Below are positions 28,733 through 36,886 of a stretch of 64,000 nucleotides of DNA, in pieces (position 1 is the stretch's first letter; each line of letters opens with the position of its first letter). The DNA comes from Calothrix parasitica NIES-267. GTDB lineage: Bacteria; Cyanobacteriota; Cyanobacteriia; Cyanobacteriales; Nostocaceae. Position numbers and translations under genes: made by a program. The notes beneath the pieces were generated by a model. It was not told the origin of the DNA. It made no database searches and worked only from the letters and a program-made list of their open reading frames with translations. The stretch lies in contig NZ_AP018227.1 of the NCBI RefSeq assembly GCF_002368095.1, forward strand, positions 4,153,796-4,217,795, written 5' to 3'.

Positions 28733-29116
28733 TAAATTTAAAATTGAGGATAATTTATCAATATACTTATTACCTTTTTTTATTTCCTGTTCTCCATTCT
28801 CTCTTCCCTAATTCTCTTCCTTTATTATTTTTCTACCACAATAAGTACGAATTAACCACAATTACTACTTTAGCTATAATTTTTTGCATTTTTAGTCAGG
28901 CTACATTTTTTTATTTAATTATTAAGAAATAATTTTTACAATATCAGTTAGAGATTTTATTTTGTTTGCCGTAATCAATAATTAACAAACATGTGCATTT
29001 ACATACAATGTATCTGTTTTTTAATGACTGTGATTAGTTGAACTTTATTTGTTAGCTAAAATACTCATATTTTCAAGGGTGTCTCGGATTGTAGTAGTAA
29101 ACAAGGAGATGCACAA

Positions 29117-29875
29117 ATGTTCTTTGCTATCGATATTGGTCATAATACTCCTCCTTTCGATACGGGTGCCCGTAATAATCAGTACAGTGAAGATGTTTTA
29201 ACTAAGTTAGTGGGGAAATTAGTTATTAGTAAGCTTAACCAAAGAGGATATAAGGCTATTTCTGTAACTCCACAATCTGCTTATAGCACTGATGATTCTT
29301 TGATGCAAAGAGCGAAAAAAGCTAATCAAATTGATGCCGATTACTTCGTTTCTATTCACTTTAATTCTTTTAGCAGTCCGAGAGCTAATGGTACTGAAGT
29401 TTATGTATACGATAATCGTAGTACTGCTAGACCTTTAGCACAATCTGTAGTTAGCAATATTGCTGCTTTAGGATTTTTAAATAGAGGGGTTAAACAAGCT
29501 AGATTTCGAGTATTAGAACTTACGAAGATGCCAGCAATTTTGATTGAATGCTGCTTTATCAGTTCGGAAAAAGATATGAAATTATTCGATGCTGAAAAAA
29601 TGGCAACTGCAATTGTTGATGGTTTAGTTGGTAAACAAGAAGTAGTTACTATATCTGGTCTTTTAAAGGTCAGATATACTACTTTCCTCAAACCTTCTTC
29701 CGACCAATCTTCAAATATTGACCCAAATCAATTGGAGGTAATACAACCAGGAGAGTACAAAGCAAAGTTAATTGCAAAGGAAGAGTCTCATTATGCTGTA
29801 GAGTTAGAAAGCAAAATCGGTTCGCGTCAGGTTGACTACATTTATACCGGTCACAGCGACTTTATGGCTGAATAG
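29117..29875 (+). CDS. N-acetylmuramoyl-L-alanine amidase (Amidase_3)
   Basis: A 252-residue zinc amidase that cleaves the bond between MurNAc and L-alanine in peptidoglycan. Zinc ligands His9 (IDIGHN), Glu25 and His81 (SIHFNSF), and catalytic Glu144 (ILIECCF), are all present. There is no signal peptide, unlike AmiA/C-type cell-division amidases; the C-terminal 70 residues (VTISGLLKVRYTTFLKPSS...) look like an SH3-type or other wall-binding module. The lack of a signal peptide recalls phage-derived or spore-type amidases. AAGGAGA six bases before the ATG fixes the start. Confidence 0.88.
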   Translation: MFFAIDIGHNTPPFDTGARNNQYSEDVLTKLVGKLVISKLNQRGYKAISVTPQSAYSTDDSLMQRAKKANQIDADYFVSIHFNSFSSPRANGTEVYVYDNRSTARPLAQSVVSNIAALGFLNRGVKQARFRVLELTKMPAILIECCFISSEKDMKLFDAEKMATAIVDGLVGKQEVVTISGLLKVRYTTFLKPSSDQSSNIDPNQLEVIQPGEYKAKLIAKEESHYAVELESKIGSRQVDYIYTGHSDFMAE

Positions 29876-30010
29876 TATTTTTACTTAGTATTCACGGACG
29901 TAGCAACGCTGCGTCTTTATCCAATTCTCAATTTCATCTAAATTAACTTAGTTAATTTAGACAATATTCGATTGATTATCGACAACAAATAATTTGCTAT
30001 TTAACAAAAA

Positions 30011-30083
30011 CGAGCGCGGAGGGATTTGAACCCCCGACCTACAGAACCGGAATCTGACGCTCTATCCACTGAGCTACGCGCCC
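30011..30083 (-). tRNA. tRNA-Arg (anticodon CCG)
   Basis: The minus strand folds as a cloverleaf: acceptor GGGCGCG/CGCGCTC, D stem GCTC/GAGC, anticodon loop TTCCGGT with anticodon CCG reading CGG, and T arm GGGGG-TTCAAAT-CCCTC. The top pair of the anticodon stem is a mismatch. CCA is not encoded; the discriminator is G. Downstream on the minus strand is the amidase gene's 3' end in opposite orientation. Confidence 0.95.
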
Positions 30084-30188
30084 TCAAAATATTAGGCAGT
30101 ATTTTACCTAAATACTTATAAACAGTATAGCCTTTATTTTCTCCACTGGCTACATAAGTAATTTTATTGATTGTCCTATACTGTTCAT

Positions 30189-30417
30189 CTATAGCAATCC
30201 TAGTTTAAATGTGAGAAAACACATAGATTTAATGTTGAAATGGAAAGTAAAATTCTATTCATACCTGGCAATTATAAGTCGCAACTACACATGGAAAATC
30301 CGCCGTGGCTGCGGGTTACTCAATTAAGTCCAGGTTGCTGGACTTTGGTTGTGTAGTAGCGGTAATAAAGCGCCAGATTATTTATTATTTTCTTCAAATC
30401 ATTTAGGATTGCTATAG
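30189..30417. mobile_element. MITE-like element, 14-bp terminal inverted repeats
   Basis: CTATAGCAATCCTA at 30189-30202 is the exact reverse complement of TAGGATTGCTATAG at 30404-30417. The 229-bp interior codes for nothing. No target-site duplication is evident. A second repeat starts three bases after its right end. Confidence 0.65.
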
Positions 30418-30420
30418 TCA

Positions 30421-30517
30421 CTAGTACATCACGGCTTAAATAAGGCAACCATTCAAAATAGCTGAAAAGCCCCAGATATCAAACTTTTTACTTCTTACTT
30501 CCGCGAAGCGGTACTAG
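30421..30517. repeat. 97-bp element with CTAGTAC/GTACTAG ends, copy 1
   Basis: Nearly identical to 39124-39221, including TAAATAAGGCAACCATT and GCTGAAAAGCCCCAGATATC, and ends in the hairpin CCGC-GAA-GCGG. The outer CTAGTAC and GTACTAG are inverted repeats. Confidence 0.85.
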
Positions 30518-30604
30518 CACCATATCTCCCGGCTAAAATACTTGGTGCTACTCTAGAGTTTAGCTATCATATTTTCTATTTGAATGCTTAATTGTGTCTT
30601 TAAA

Positions 30605-31219
30605 TCAAAACTCAACATCATCAATAAAATCAACCAAAGCCGAATATTGATTATCTACCGATAAATTATCAAATACTTCTCTTAAAATTTCCAAAGAGGT
30701 ATTTTTAATAAACCAATCATCGCTAGGATTTTCTTGAATATCCAAGAAATATTTTAAACGTTCTTCTATTGCTTTCTTATCCGATTTATCTAATTGTCCA
30801 ATTCGATTTAACCAATCTCCTTTGACATCTTTAAAACAATTTGCATCAACAGTAAAAATCTGATGAGTCAAAGCAAAAGATTGTTTTTCAAATCCATTAC
30901 TTTTGGTGGGATTAATTGGATAAACCATTGGTAAACCTTTATCCCTTTCTCGGATATCGAAATTTAAAGGAATTATAGTAAAAGTATCTATATAGTTAAG
31001 ACCATTTTGAAATTTTTCCGATGTCCAAATAATATAAGGTTGTTCTCGACGAAACTCTTTACTATATCTAATTATTTGTCTACAATCAGCAGTTTTACAA
31101 GAAATATTATCGGTTTTATCCAAATTATAAAAGTGAATATGACCGAGTAGACAACGAAGAAATACACGGTAGGGATTTATCAAATATATCCAGCCTTGTT
31201 TTGGTGTTTTTCCAGCCAC
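30605..31219 (-). CDS. PemK/MazF-like predicted toxin
   Basis: A 204-residue protein starting with GTG. GWIYLINPYRV near the N-terminus, REQPYIIWTSEKF in the middle, and FALTHQIFTVDANCFKDVKG with IGQLDKSDKKAIEERLKYFL match the PemK-like pattern (first strand, RP-x-V strand, and the D-Q-x-R-T-V-D... IG-L region). It carries an extra Cys-containing insert at about 25-55 and a 40-residue tail. MazF-type toxins are sequence-specific mRNA endonucleases. The Panacea-domain gene 33 bases upstream would be the antitoxin. Activity is unproven, and the family match is by eye. Confidence 0.65.
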   Translation of the reverse strand: MAGKTPKQGWIYLINPYRVFLRCLLGHIHFYNLDKTDNISCKTADCRQIIRYSKEFRREQPYIIWTSEKFQNGLNYIDTFTIIPLNFDIRERDKGLPMVYPINPTKSNGFEKQSFALTHQIFTVDANCFKDVKGDWLNRIGQLDKSDKKAIEERLKYFLDIQENPSDDWFIKNTSLEILREVFDNLSVDNQYSALVDFIDDVEF

Positions 31220-31252
31220 TTGATAACTCTAATTTAACTCACTAACTAATTT

Positions 31253-31714
31253 TTATCGTTCTAGCTGTAGATTAAGCCAAAATATTTCTTCTGATTTATA
31301 TTTATCCTTAATTTCAAGCATTGGAGCAGTACTGTAGATATAATCCAACAACTCCTTAATTTTATCCCTTCCAGAACCAGACCATTCTCTTCTAATATTA
31401 TCCAGGATTAATTCTAAACTCGTAGGTAACTGTAAATCACTAATATTACCTGCTTTAACCCCAAGTTTAACAAATACTGTATTATATTCAGTTTCTAAAT
31501 TAATTTCTTTACCATTCATTGTATCCAGAGCAGTATTTATATCTTCGTGGCAAAGGCTATTATGATAATAATACCAGTTTAAATGAGTCAGTTGTTTTCC
31601 CGTCCACTTCATAGAATAAAGGTCAGCCAAATATAAAAAACAGATAATCTGTATCTTACTAATATGACCTTTTGTTGCATATACAAAGTATTTTATCAGT
31701 TTTTCTAACATCAC
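31253..31714 (-). CDS. Panacea (SocA-like, DUF4065-type) predicted antitoxin
   Basis: A 153-residue protein. ISKIQIICFLYLADLYSMKWTGKQLTHLNWYYYHN matches the hallmark of Panacea domains (K-Q-K-L-xx-L-Y-F-A-D with later tyrosine-rich strand), a promiscuous antitoxin domain paired with many toxin types. The order antitoxin then toxin on one strand is usual for PanAT pairs. The short spacer (33 bases) suggests cotranscription and stoichiometric coupling. The N-terminal two Met codons (ATG-ATG) leave the exact start open. Confidence 0.7.
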   Translation of the reverse strand: MMLEKLIKYFVYATKGHISKIQIICFLYLADLYSMKWTGKQLTHLNWYYYHNSLCHEDINTALDTMNGKEINLETEYNTVFVKLGVKAGNISDLQLPTSLELILDNIRREWSGSGRDKIKELLDYIYSTAPMLEIKDKYKSEEIFWLNLQLER

Positions 31715-31745
31715 TTTTAGATTCTAATTATGCATTATATAGTAT

Positions 31746-31935
31746 TTGTAGGTTGGGTTAGACACGAATAAAAATTTGAATTGCAACAATAATTTATATT
31801 TTCGTGTCGTAACCCAACATCGTAAATGTAGATAAGTAATATTATTTTTAATCATATGTATAATGTCTGTTTAGGACGCTTTTATTATTTTGAGTTTGCA
31901 ACGATATTTTCTCATGCGTCTAACCCAACCTACAA
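31746..31935. mobile_element. MITE-like element, 18-bp terminal inverted repeats
   Basis: TTGTAGGTTGGGTTAGAC (31746-31763) and GTCTAACCCAACCTACAA (31918-31935) are perfect inverse complements, 190 bases overall. An inner arm TTCGTGTCGTAACCCAACAT (31801-31820) repeats the pattern. It separates the Panacea gene from the HigA remnant. A shorter relative is at 16946-17018. Confidence 0.75.
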
Positions 31936-31959
31936 TTATAAGTTGATTTTCGACCCTAA

Positions 31960-32359
31960 TTAAATAAATAACCTGGCATCAATATTAAAGAATTCACCTA
32001 AAGCTTTCGCTTGTGCTTTGCTAACTTCTCGTTTACCGTTAACAATTTCCGATACTACACTGCTCGAACCAATTACATCAACTAAATCAGCCTGTTTCAA
32101 ACCGTGAGCTTCTATCAAATGTAGAAGCATCGACAATGGTGTTGTTTCACCCATCGGATACGTATCATTTTCATATTTTTCTATTAATGCAATTAATAAT
32201 TGATATAAAGTAAATTCTTCTGAAGTTCGGTTAGTTTTGTGTGCGAGTTCTTCCGCTATTGATATTGCTTGTTCATTTTCCTCGTCGCTTGTAATTAATT
32301 TCGGTTGATATTGAGCTAATAGTTGAACGTAAGTGTCTACGATTAAAAGTAATAGTCAT
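31960..32359 (-). pseudogene. higA: HigA-type antitoxin with a 1-base frameshift
   Basis: The downstream part, from ATG at 32154, reads MGETTPLSMLLHLIEAHGLK... then IGSSSVVSEIVNGKREVSK, a standard XRE helix-turn-helix HigA antitoxin, complete to its DARLFI end. Upstream the same frame continues as VDTYVQLLAQYQPKL... ISIAEELAHKTNRTSEEF, also HigA, but the expected MTITFN start (ATG at 32357-32359) is in the other frame, so a one-base indel near 32340 breaks the gene. The C-terminal 64 codons alone could still make a DNA-binding fragment. No intact HigB gene is beside it. Confidence 0.75.
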
Positions 32360-32509
32360 TTTTCCACTTTATGATTAATAATTACCTTTTATATAATTAC
32401 TAATTGATTTTTGTTAGCGGCCAGCGCTAGCCGCTTATAATACTCAAATCGGATTCCTATATCTTTAGTTTAATAAATATAACCTTCTTAAGACACTTGC
32501 AAAAAACTC

Positions 32510-32542
32510 AGAAACCCGGTTTTTCCAAAAAACCGGGTTTCT
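32510..32542. repeat. Perfect 15-bp-stem AGAAACCCGG palindrome
   Basis: AGAAACCCGGTTTTT, three-base loop, AAAAACCGGGTTTCT. It lies just beyond the 3' end of the propeller gene and could act as its transcript terminator. It is the best-formed member of the AAACCCGGTTT family. Confidence 0.75.
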
Positions 32543-32585
32543 AAACATTGATGATCCACACCCTTTAGGTGAAAACTGTTAACTA

Positions 32586-34823
32586 TTAACTCTTAAACCG
32601 ATACATTATCACTTTAGCTTTCGCATCTTCTTCGACAAACACCAAATACTCACCATTTTTACGCTGAAAAGCACGAACACCATAAGGAATATCAACCCAA
32701 CCAGTTTCACCAAAAACTTCTGGTCCCGGTTTCAATACTTTTACCTGTCTTCCCGTTTTAGCATCGTAAACGTAAACTTCTGCTTTTTTTACTGTCACAG
32801 CAAATACGTAATCACCAGCTATACTCATACTTGCTGGTCCTAATACTTCCGGAGGTGCGCTTTTATCTACGGGAAGCACTATCCTATATCTGGGTTTACG
32901 ATTTCCTTTGCTCCAGTTGTCGTAACGAGCGATTTCGGAACCGATTAATTTTGCGTAGTCGTTGTTAATTGCTGGGTTATCTGGAGTGTAACCGGATAAA
33001 TACATGGTGTCGGTTTCGGGAAAATATTCAAGTCTCCTTAAATCACCAAATTTCTCGGGATGACTAATTTTTTCCATTTTGCTGTAGCTGTAAATGGGAT
33101 TCCCGTTTTTATCCAATCCTTGAAAAGGAAAATGACGAATTCCCACACCATCTTGGGTACGTAAACTTTTCCAAACGTCGCCTTTACTATCTACCCACCA
33201 GCCACCAATATAAGGATAGTCTTCACTTTTATCGTATTCGTTAGCTTCAAATTTTCCATTACCGTTTTTATCTCGCCAAATCCATTCACCTTTACTGGGT
33301 TGGAACGGAGGATATTTTTTTCCTAGTGCTGGTTTACTATTCGGGTGAGTACCGACAAACATTCCTGAAGGTATAGCAATTTCACCGTCGGTTTTTTCGT
33401 TGAAACGGTAAATTTGCAGCATTCCTCCATACATATTAGTTAGGAAGAGAAACTTTTTACCTTGAATTCGACGGACAAATGGAGCATCGGGAGCGGTATG
33501 TAAGCGGGGGTCTTGAGGATATTTAAAAGCGTTTAATGTATAACCTTTGTAAGTTGCTTCTTTCCCTGGTTGTTTGCTGTAATCCATCTCGAAGCGTTCG
33601 TGTTTGGTATATACGTTTAAACCGTTTTTGGCTGGGTCAACGTCAGCATTATCGATAAATTGCAATCCTAATAATTTCCACTGTAATTTACCATTGGGCG
33701 AAAACTTACGTAAATCTACTCCAGAGCGCTCAAAACCGTCATTACTAACGTAAATATTACCCCGACTATCAGTACCGACTCCGGAAATACCGTAAAATTT
33801 TAAATCTTTTACTTGTCCGGGAATCCCCGCATAAATTCCACCTTTAACACCAAAAGTTTCAACTTTTTTCGGATTATTTTTTATATCGTAAATAAATATT
33901 TGTTGGTTCGAGCCGTTTTCTGCAATTAAAAGTCTACCGCGATTATCAACAGCAACTGCATTAGGATTACTTAAATTAGAAATTACTCCGATTAACTGTT
34001 TACCTTGTTTTGAATAATGTACAACTTCTTTATCTTTAATAATCCATAAATTACCAGCTTTATCAACAGCTATATTTCCAGGTTTAGCTAAATTAAAACT
34101 CCGTAATTCCTCCATAGTTGAACTATCGTATACCCGCACTTTATTCGCTGCACTATCGCTAACAAATAACTCTTTACCTACAGTTGCTAGTCCCGTAACT
34201 TCATCTTTGTTACTGACAATTAGCATACTTTTATCCCACCCCTGACCATTTGCGAAAGGTGCGGTTTTACCCTTTAAATCATAACGTCTAACGCAATACC
34301 ATTTCGTTCCTTTGGGTGGAAATCCTTCCTTTTTCTGCTCAATTCCCGATTGCTGCATCGCGACATACATGTATTTATCGTCTACTGTAATCGCGTCTCC
34401 ACCATGTCTTCCCCATCCATGTAAATCGTCTGCTTTTCCAACTACATCCCCATCTCTATAAATACCAACTTCTCTACCTGCTTCATCCCATAAACTATTC
34501 GTGTAAATTGTTCCGTCGGGTGCCACATACATTCCGCTAATTTGAATTTGTACCCATTTATCACCACCACTGAAGCTATTACCAATCCACGAAGTTGTAT
34601 AGCGAGTAGAAGGAGCAGCAGGGGTTATTTTTCCATCAAATTGAATCGCAACTATAATCGAAACAGCTAAAGCAGCGCTTAAAATTAGTAGAAATTTTTC
34701 GGTTTTACGATATCTAATATTGAACTTCGCAAACAGATTTTTTAAATACAAAATAAATCTTGATATTTTACTTATTTGTCTTTGAATTATTCGACTAAAA
34801 CCCGTTATTAATTTATTGTTCAT
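32586..34823 (-). CDS. Membrane-anchored beta-propeller protein
   Basis: A 745-residue protein. A basic N-terminal region of about 42 residues precedes one transmembrane helix (about 43-62), so the large C-terminal part is outside the cytoplasm. It has many NHL/SMP-30-like blade motifs (GNIAVDKAGNLWIIKD, NAVAVDNRGRLLIAEN, GVGTDSRGNIYVSND). A loop DKNGNGKFEANE from about residue 518 resembles a calcium-binding EF-hand/dockerin loop. No catalytic family was recognised. It is divergent from two glycosyltransferase genes, so a role in envelope polysaccharide is possible (inference). Confidence 0.75.
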   Translation of the reverse strand: MNNKLITGFSRIIQRQISKISRFILYLKNLFAKFNIRYRKTEKFLLILSAALAVSIIVAIQFDGKITPAAPSTRYTTSWIGNSFSGGDKWVQIQISGMYVAPDGTIYTNSLWDEAGREVGIYRDGDVVGKADDLHGWGRHGGDAITVDDKYMYVAMQQSGIEQKKEGFPPKGTKWYCVRRYDLKGKTAPFANGQGWDKSMLIVSNKDEVTGLATVGKELFVSDSAANKVRVYDSSTMEELRSFNLAKPGNIAVDKAGNLWIIKDKEVVHYSKQGKQLIGVISNLSNPNAVAVDNRGRLLIAENGSNQQIFIYDIKNNPKKVETFGVKGGIYAGIPGQVKDLKFYGISGVGTDSRGNIYVSNDGFERSGVDLRKFSPNGKLQWKLLGLQFIDNADVDPAKNGLNVYTKHERFEMDYSKQPGKEATYKGYTLNAFKYPQDPRLHTAPDAPFVRRIQGKKFLFLTNMYGGMLQIYRFNEKTDGEIAIPSGMFVGTHPNSKPALGKKYPPFQPSKGEWIWRDKNGNGKFEANEYDKSEDYPYIGGWWVDSKGDVWKSLRTQDGVGIRHFPFQGLDKNGNPIYSYSKMEKISHPEKFGDLRRLEYFPETDTMYLSGYTPDNPAINNDYAKLIGSEIARYDNWSKGNRKPRYRIVLPVDKSAPPEVLGPASMSIAGDYVFAVTVKKAEVYVYDAKTGRQVKVLKPGPEVFGETGWVDIPYGVRAFQRKNGEYLVFVEEDAKAKVIMYRFKS

Positions 34824-35552
34824 AAACTACCTTAATGATTTACTTATATATCCATAGCTCTATAACTAACTTAACCTATCAATTATTTTTGATATAAGTG
34901 ATATGTATGTTTATGATTGAGATATTGAAAATATAGTCATTCCTTGGTTATAGAAGCTGTTTATCTACCAAACGAGTGAAATTCTATATGGGATTATGTT
35001 TTATATCTAAGTAGGCAACCATCTATTGAAAAGTTTATATGAGAAATAAATGAAAATAGTGAGAAGTAAATATTTAATCCCTCTAAATACTTTATACTCC
35101 ATGTAGAACAATAGCTGCGTAATTAAGCTTTCATCAACAAGAATAATAATTAATTACAAAGCTTGGATTTGTTTTACACAAAATTCATCAAACTAACATG
35201 GGATTTTTAAATAACAATTAATTATTCTCAATATGAAATATCAAAATGGATAGTATTAATCGTACTTACGAAATAATACGTACATTTTGATACTCGTATG
35301 TAATGGTAAATGGATTTTATGTAAATAGCTTGATGGTAATTGATTTATAAATATGAACGATTTAAATCACTAATAATTAATCACATGGGTTATTATTGCT
35401 TAATTATCAATTCTTAAAAAAACAGGTAAAAATAGGTCTAGCCAAGTTAGAATTGGACGGATTATATCCTCTGACCAATATATATAGATACTAAAAATAC
35501 CTTTTAAAGCAACTTTTACTCTTATTCAAGTCTCATATTATAGGAACAATTG
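34824..35552. other. Long divergent intergenic region, no gene seen
   Basis: About 730 AT-rich bases between the propeller gene and the first glycosyltransferase. No ORF, RNA gene or repeat was found; it must carry promoters for both sides. Confidence 0.4.
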
Positions 35553-36767
35553 ATGAATTATACGGGAGCAGCCAAAGTGATATGCAATGAGAAAAACTAT
35601 ACATCCGTAAAGCCCGCATCAATACTTTGCTTGGGGTTGGGCTGGTTCCCTAAAACCCCCGGAGGCTTAGAAAGATATGTTTACGAACTTACACTGAGGC
35701 TAGCAAAGAATAAAGACCAAGTAGAATTATGTGGGGTTGGTTTACCCGAAGATGAAGCGAACCTGCCTATCAAAATGACAAACTTGGCCTCACCCGATAC
35801 GACCATATTGCAAAGATTGTGGACGGTGAGAAGTAATTTCAAAAAAACAAGAGAAAAAACAAGCATAAACAAAATAGATGCAATAAACTTGCACTTTGCT
35901 CTATATAGTCTGCCAATATTAGATTTATTACCAGAAAATATTCCAATAACCTTTAATTTTCACGGTCCGTGGGCATCAGAATCTCAGGAAGAAGGTCTTG
36001 ATAACATTACGGCTTTGCTCAAAAAAACCTTAGTAGAACAAACAACTTATAAACGCTGTCATCGCTTCATAGTTTTAAGTAAAGCATTTGGTGAAGTTCT
36101 ACATCAAAAATATCAAATTCCTTGGGAGAAAATCCACGTAATTCCTGGTGGAGTCGATATAAATCGTTTTAAACCCGACCTATCGATTCAAGAAGCGCGT
36201 ACCAAGTTGGGATGGTCGGTAGAGCGTCCAACTATATTTACATCTCGACGTTTAGTACATCGCGTTGGACTTGATAAATTAATTTTAGCCATAGCCCAAA
36301 TTAAACCAAAAATTCCTAATATTTATTTGGCGATCGCCGGACGCGGAGCATTACAAACCACCTTACAGCAGCAAGTTGCAGAATTGGGACTCGAAGACAA
36401 CATTGAATTTTTAGGTTTTCTACCCGACGAACTTCTACCAGTAGCTTACCAAGCAGCAGACCTATCAATAATGCCTTCACAATCTTTTGAAGGTTTTGGG
36501 TTAGCAATAGTAGAATCCCTTGCTTGTGGAACTCCCGTGATTTGTACCCCCGTAGGTGGAATGCCGGAAATTCTCGAACAATTTTCACCTGATTTAATCA
36601 CCAACTCCATCGAAGTAAATGATATTGCAAGAAAATTAGAACAGGTATTTTTAGGAGAAATAGCTAAGCCTTCCCGAGAAGAATGTCGCGAATATGCAGT
36701 TTCTAACTTTGACTGGGATAAAATCGCCCAAGAAGTTAGAAAAGTTATTTTAGGTGAGGGGGAATAG
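35553..36767 (+). CDS. Glycosyltransferase family 4
   Basis: A 404-residue GT-B fold retaining glycosyltransferase. The N-terminal domain has GGLERYVYELTLRLAK. The C-terminal donor domain contains HRFIVLS, IPGGVDINRF, the RLVHRVG basic loop, and the E-x7-E motif in EGFGLAIVESLACGTPVI. It probably adds a sugar to lipid-linked or polysaccharide acceptors at the cytoplasmic face; donor unknown. ATG at 35553 follows AGGAA at seven bases; an extra TTG one codon upstream is less likely. Followed by a second family-4 enzyme after an STRR tract. Confidence 0.92.
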   Translation: MNYTGAAKVICNEKNYTSVKPASILCLGLGWFPKTPGGLERYVYELTLRLAKNKDQVELCGVGLPEDEANLPIKMTNLASPDTTILQRLWTVRSNFKKTREKTSINKIDAINLHFALYSLPILDLLPENIPITFNFHGPWASESQEEGLDNITALLKKTLVEQTTYKRCHRFIVLSKAFGEVLHQKYQIPWEKIHVIPGGVDINRFKPDLSIQEARTKLGWSVERPTIFTSRRLVHRVGLDKLILAIAQIKPKIPNIYLAIAGRGALQTTLQQQVAELGLEDNIEFLGFLPDELLPVAYQAADLSIMPSQSFEGFGLAIVESLACGTPVICTPVGGMPEILEQFSPDLITNSIEVNDIARKLEQVFLGEIAKPSREECREYAVSNFDWDKIAQEVRKVILGEGE

Positions 36768-36872
36768 TTAGGAGTTAGGAGTTAGGAGTTAGGAATTAAA
36801 AGTTAGGAGTTAAGAGTTAAATTACCAATTACCAATTACCAATTACCAATTACCAATGCCCAATGCCCAATG
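36764..36872. repeat. STRR tract between two glycosyltransferase genes
   Basis: Units GTTAGGA, then ACCAATT, then GCCCAAT in succession, starting at the stop codon of the first glycosyltransferase. Confidence 0.9.
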
Positions 36873-36886
36873 CCCGATTATAAATT

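Noticed and set aside
28744-28932. 62-codon hydrophobic ORF after CHAD
   Set aside because: TTG start, no ribosome site, composition of T-rich spacer (Phe/Leu/Tyr).
32360-32410. Possible HigB remnant before higA
   Set aside because: A short AAAGGTAATTA stretch could match the KGN motif of HigB, but it is too short and AT-rich to support a call.
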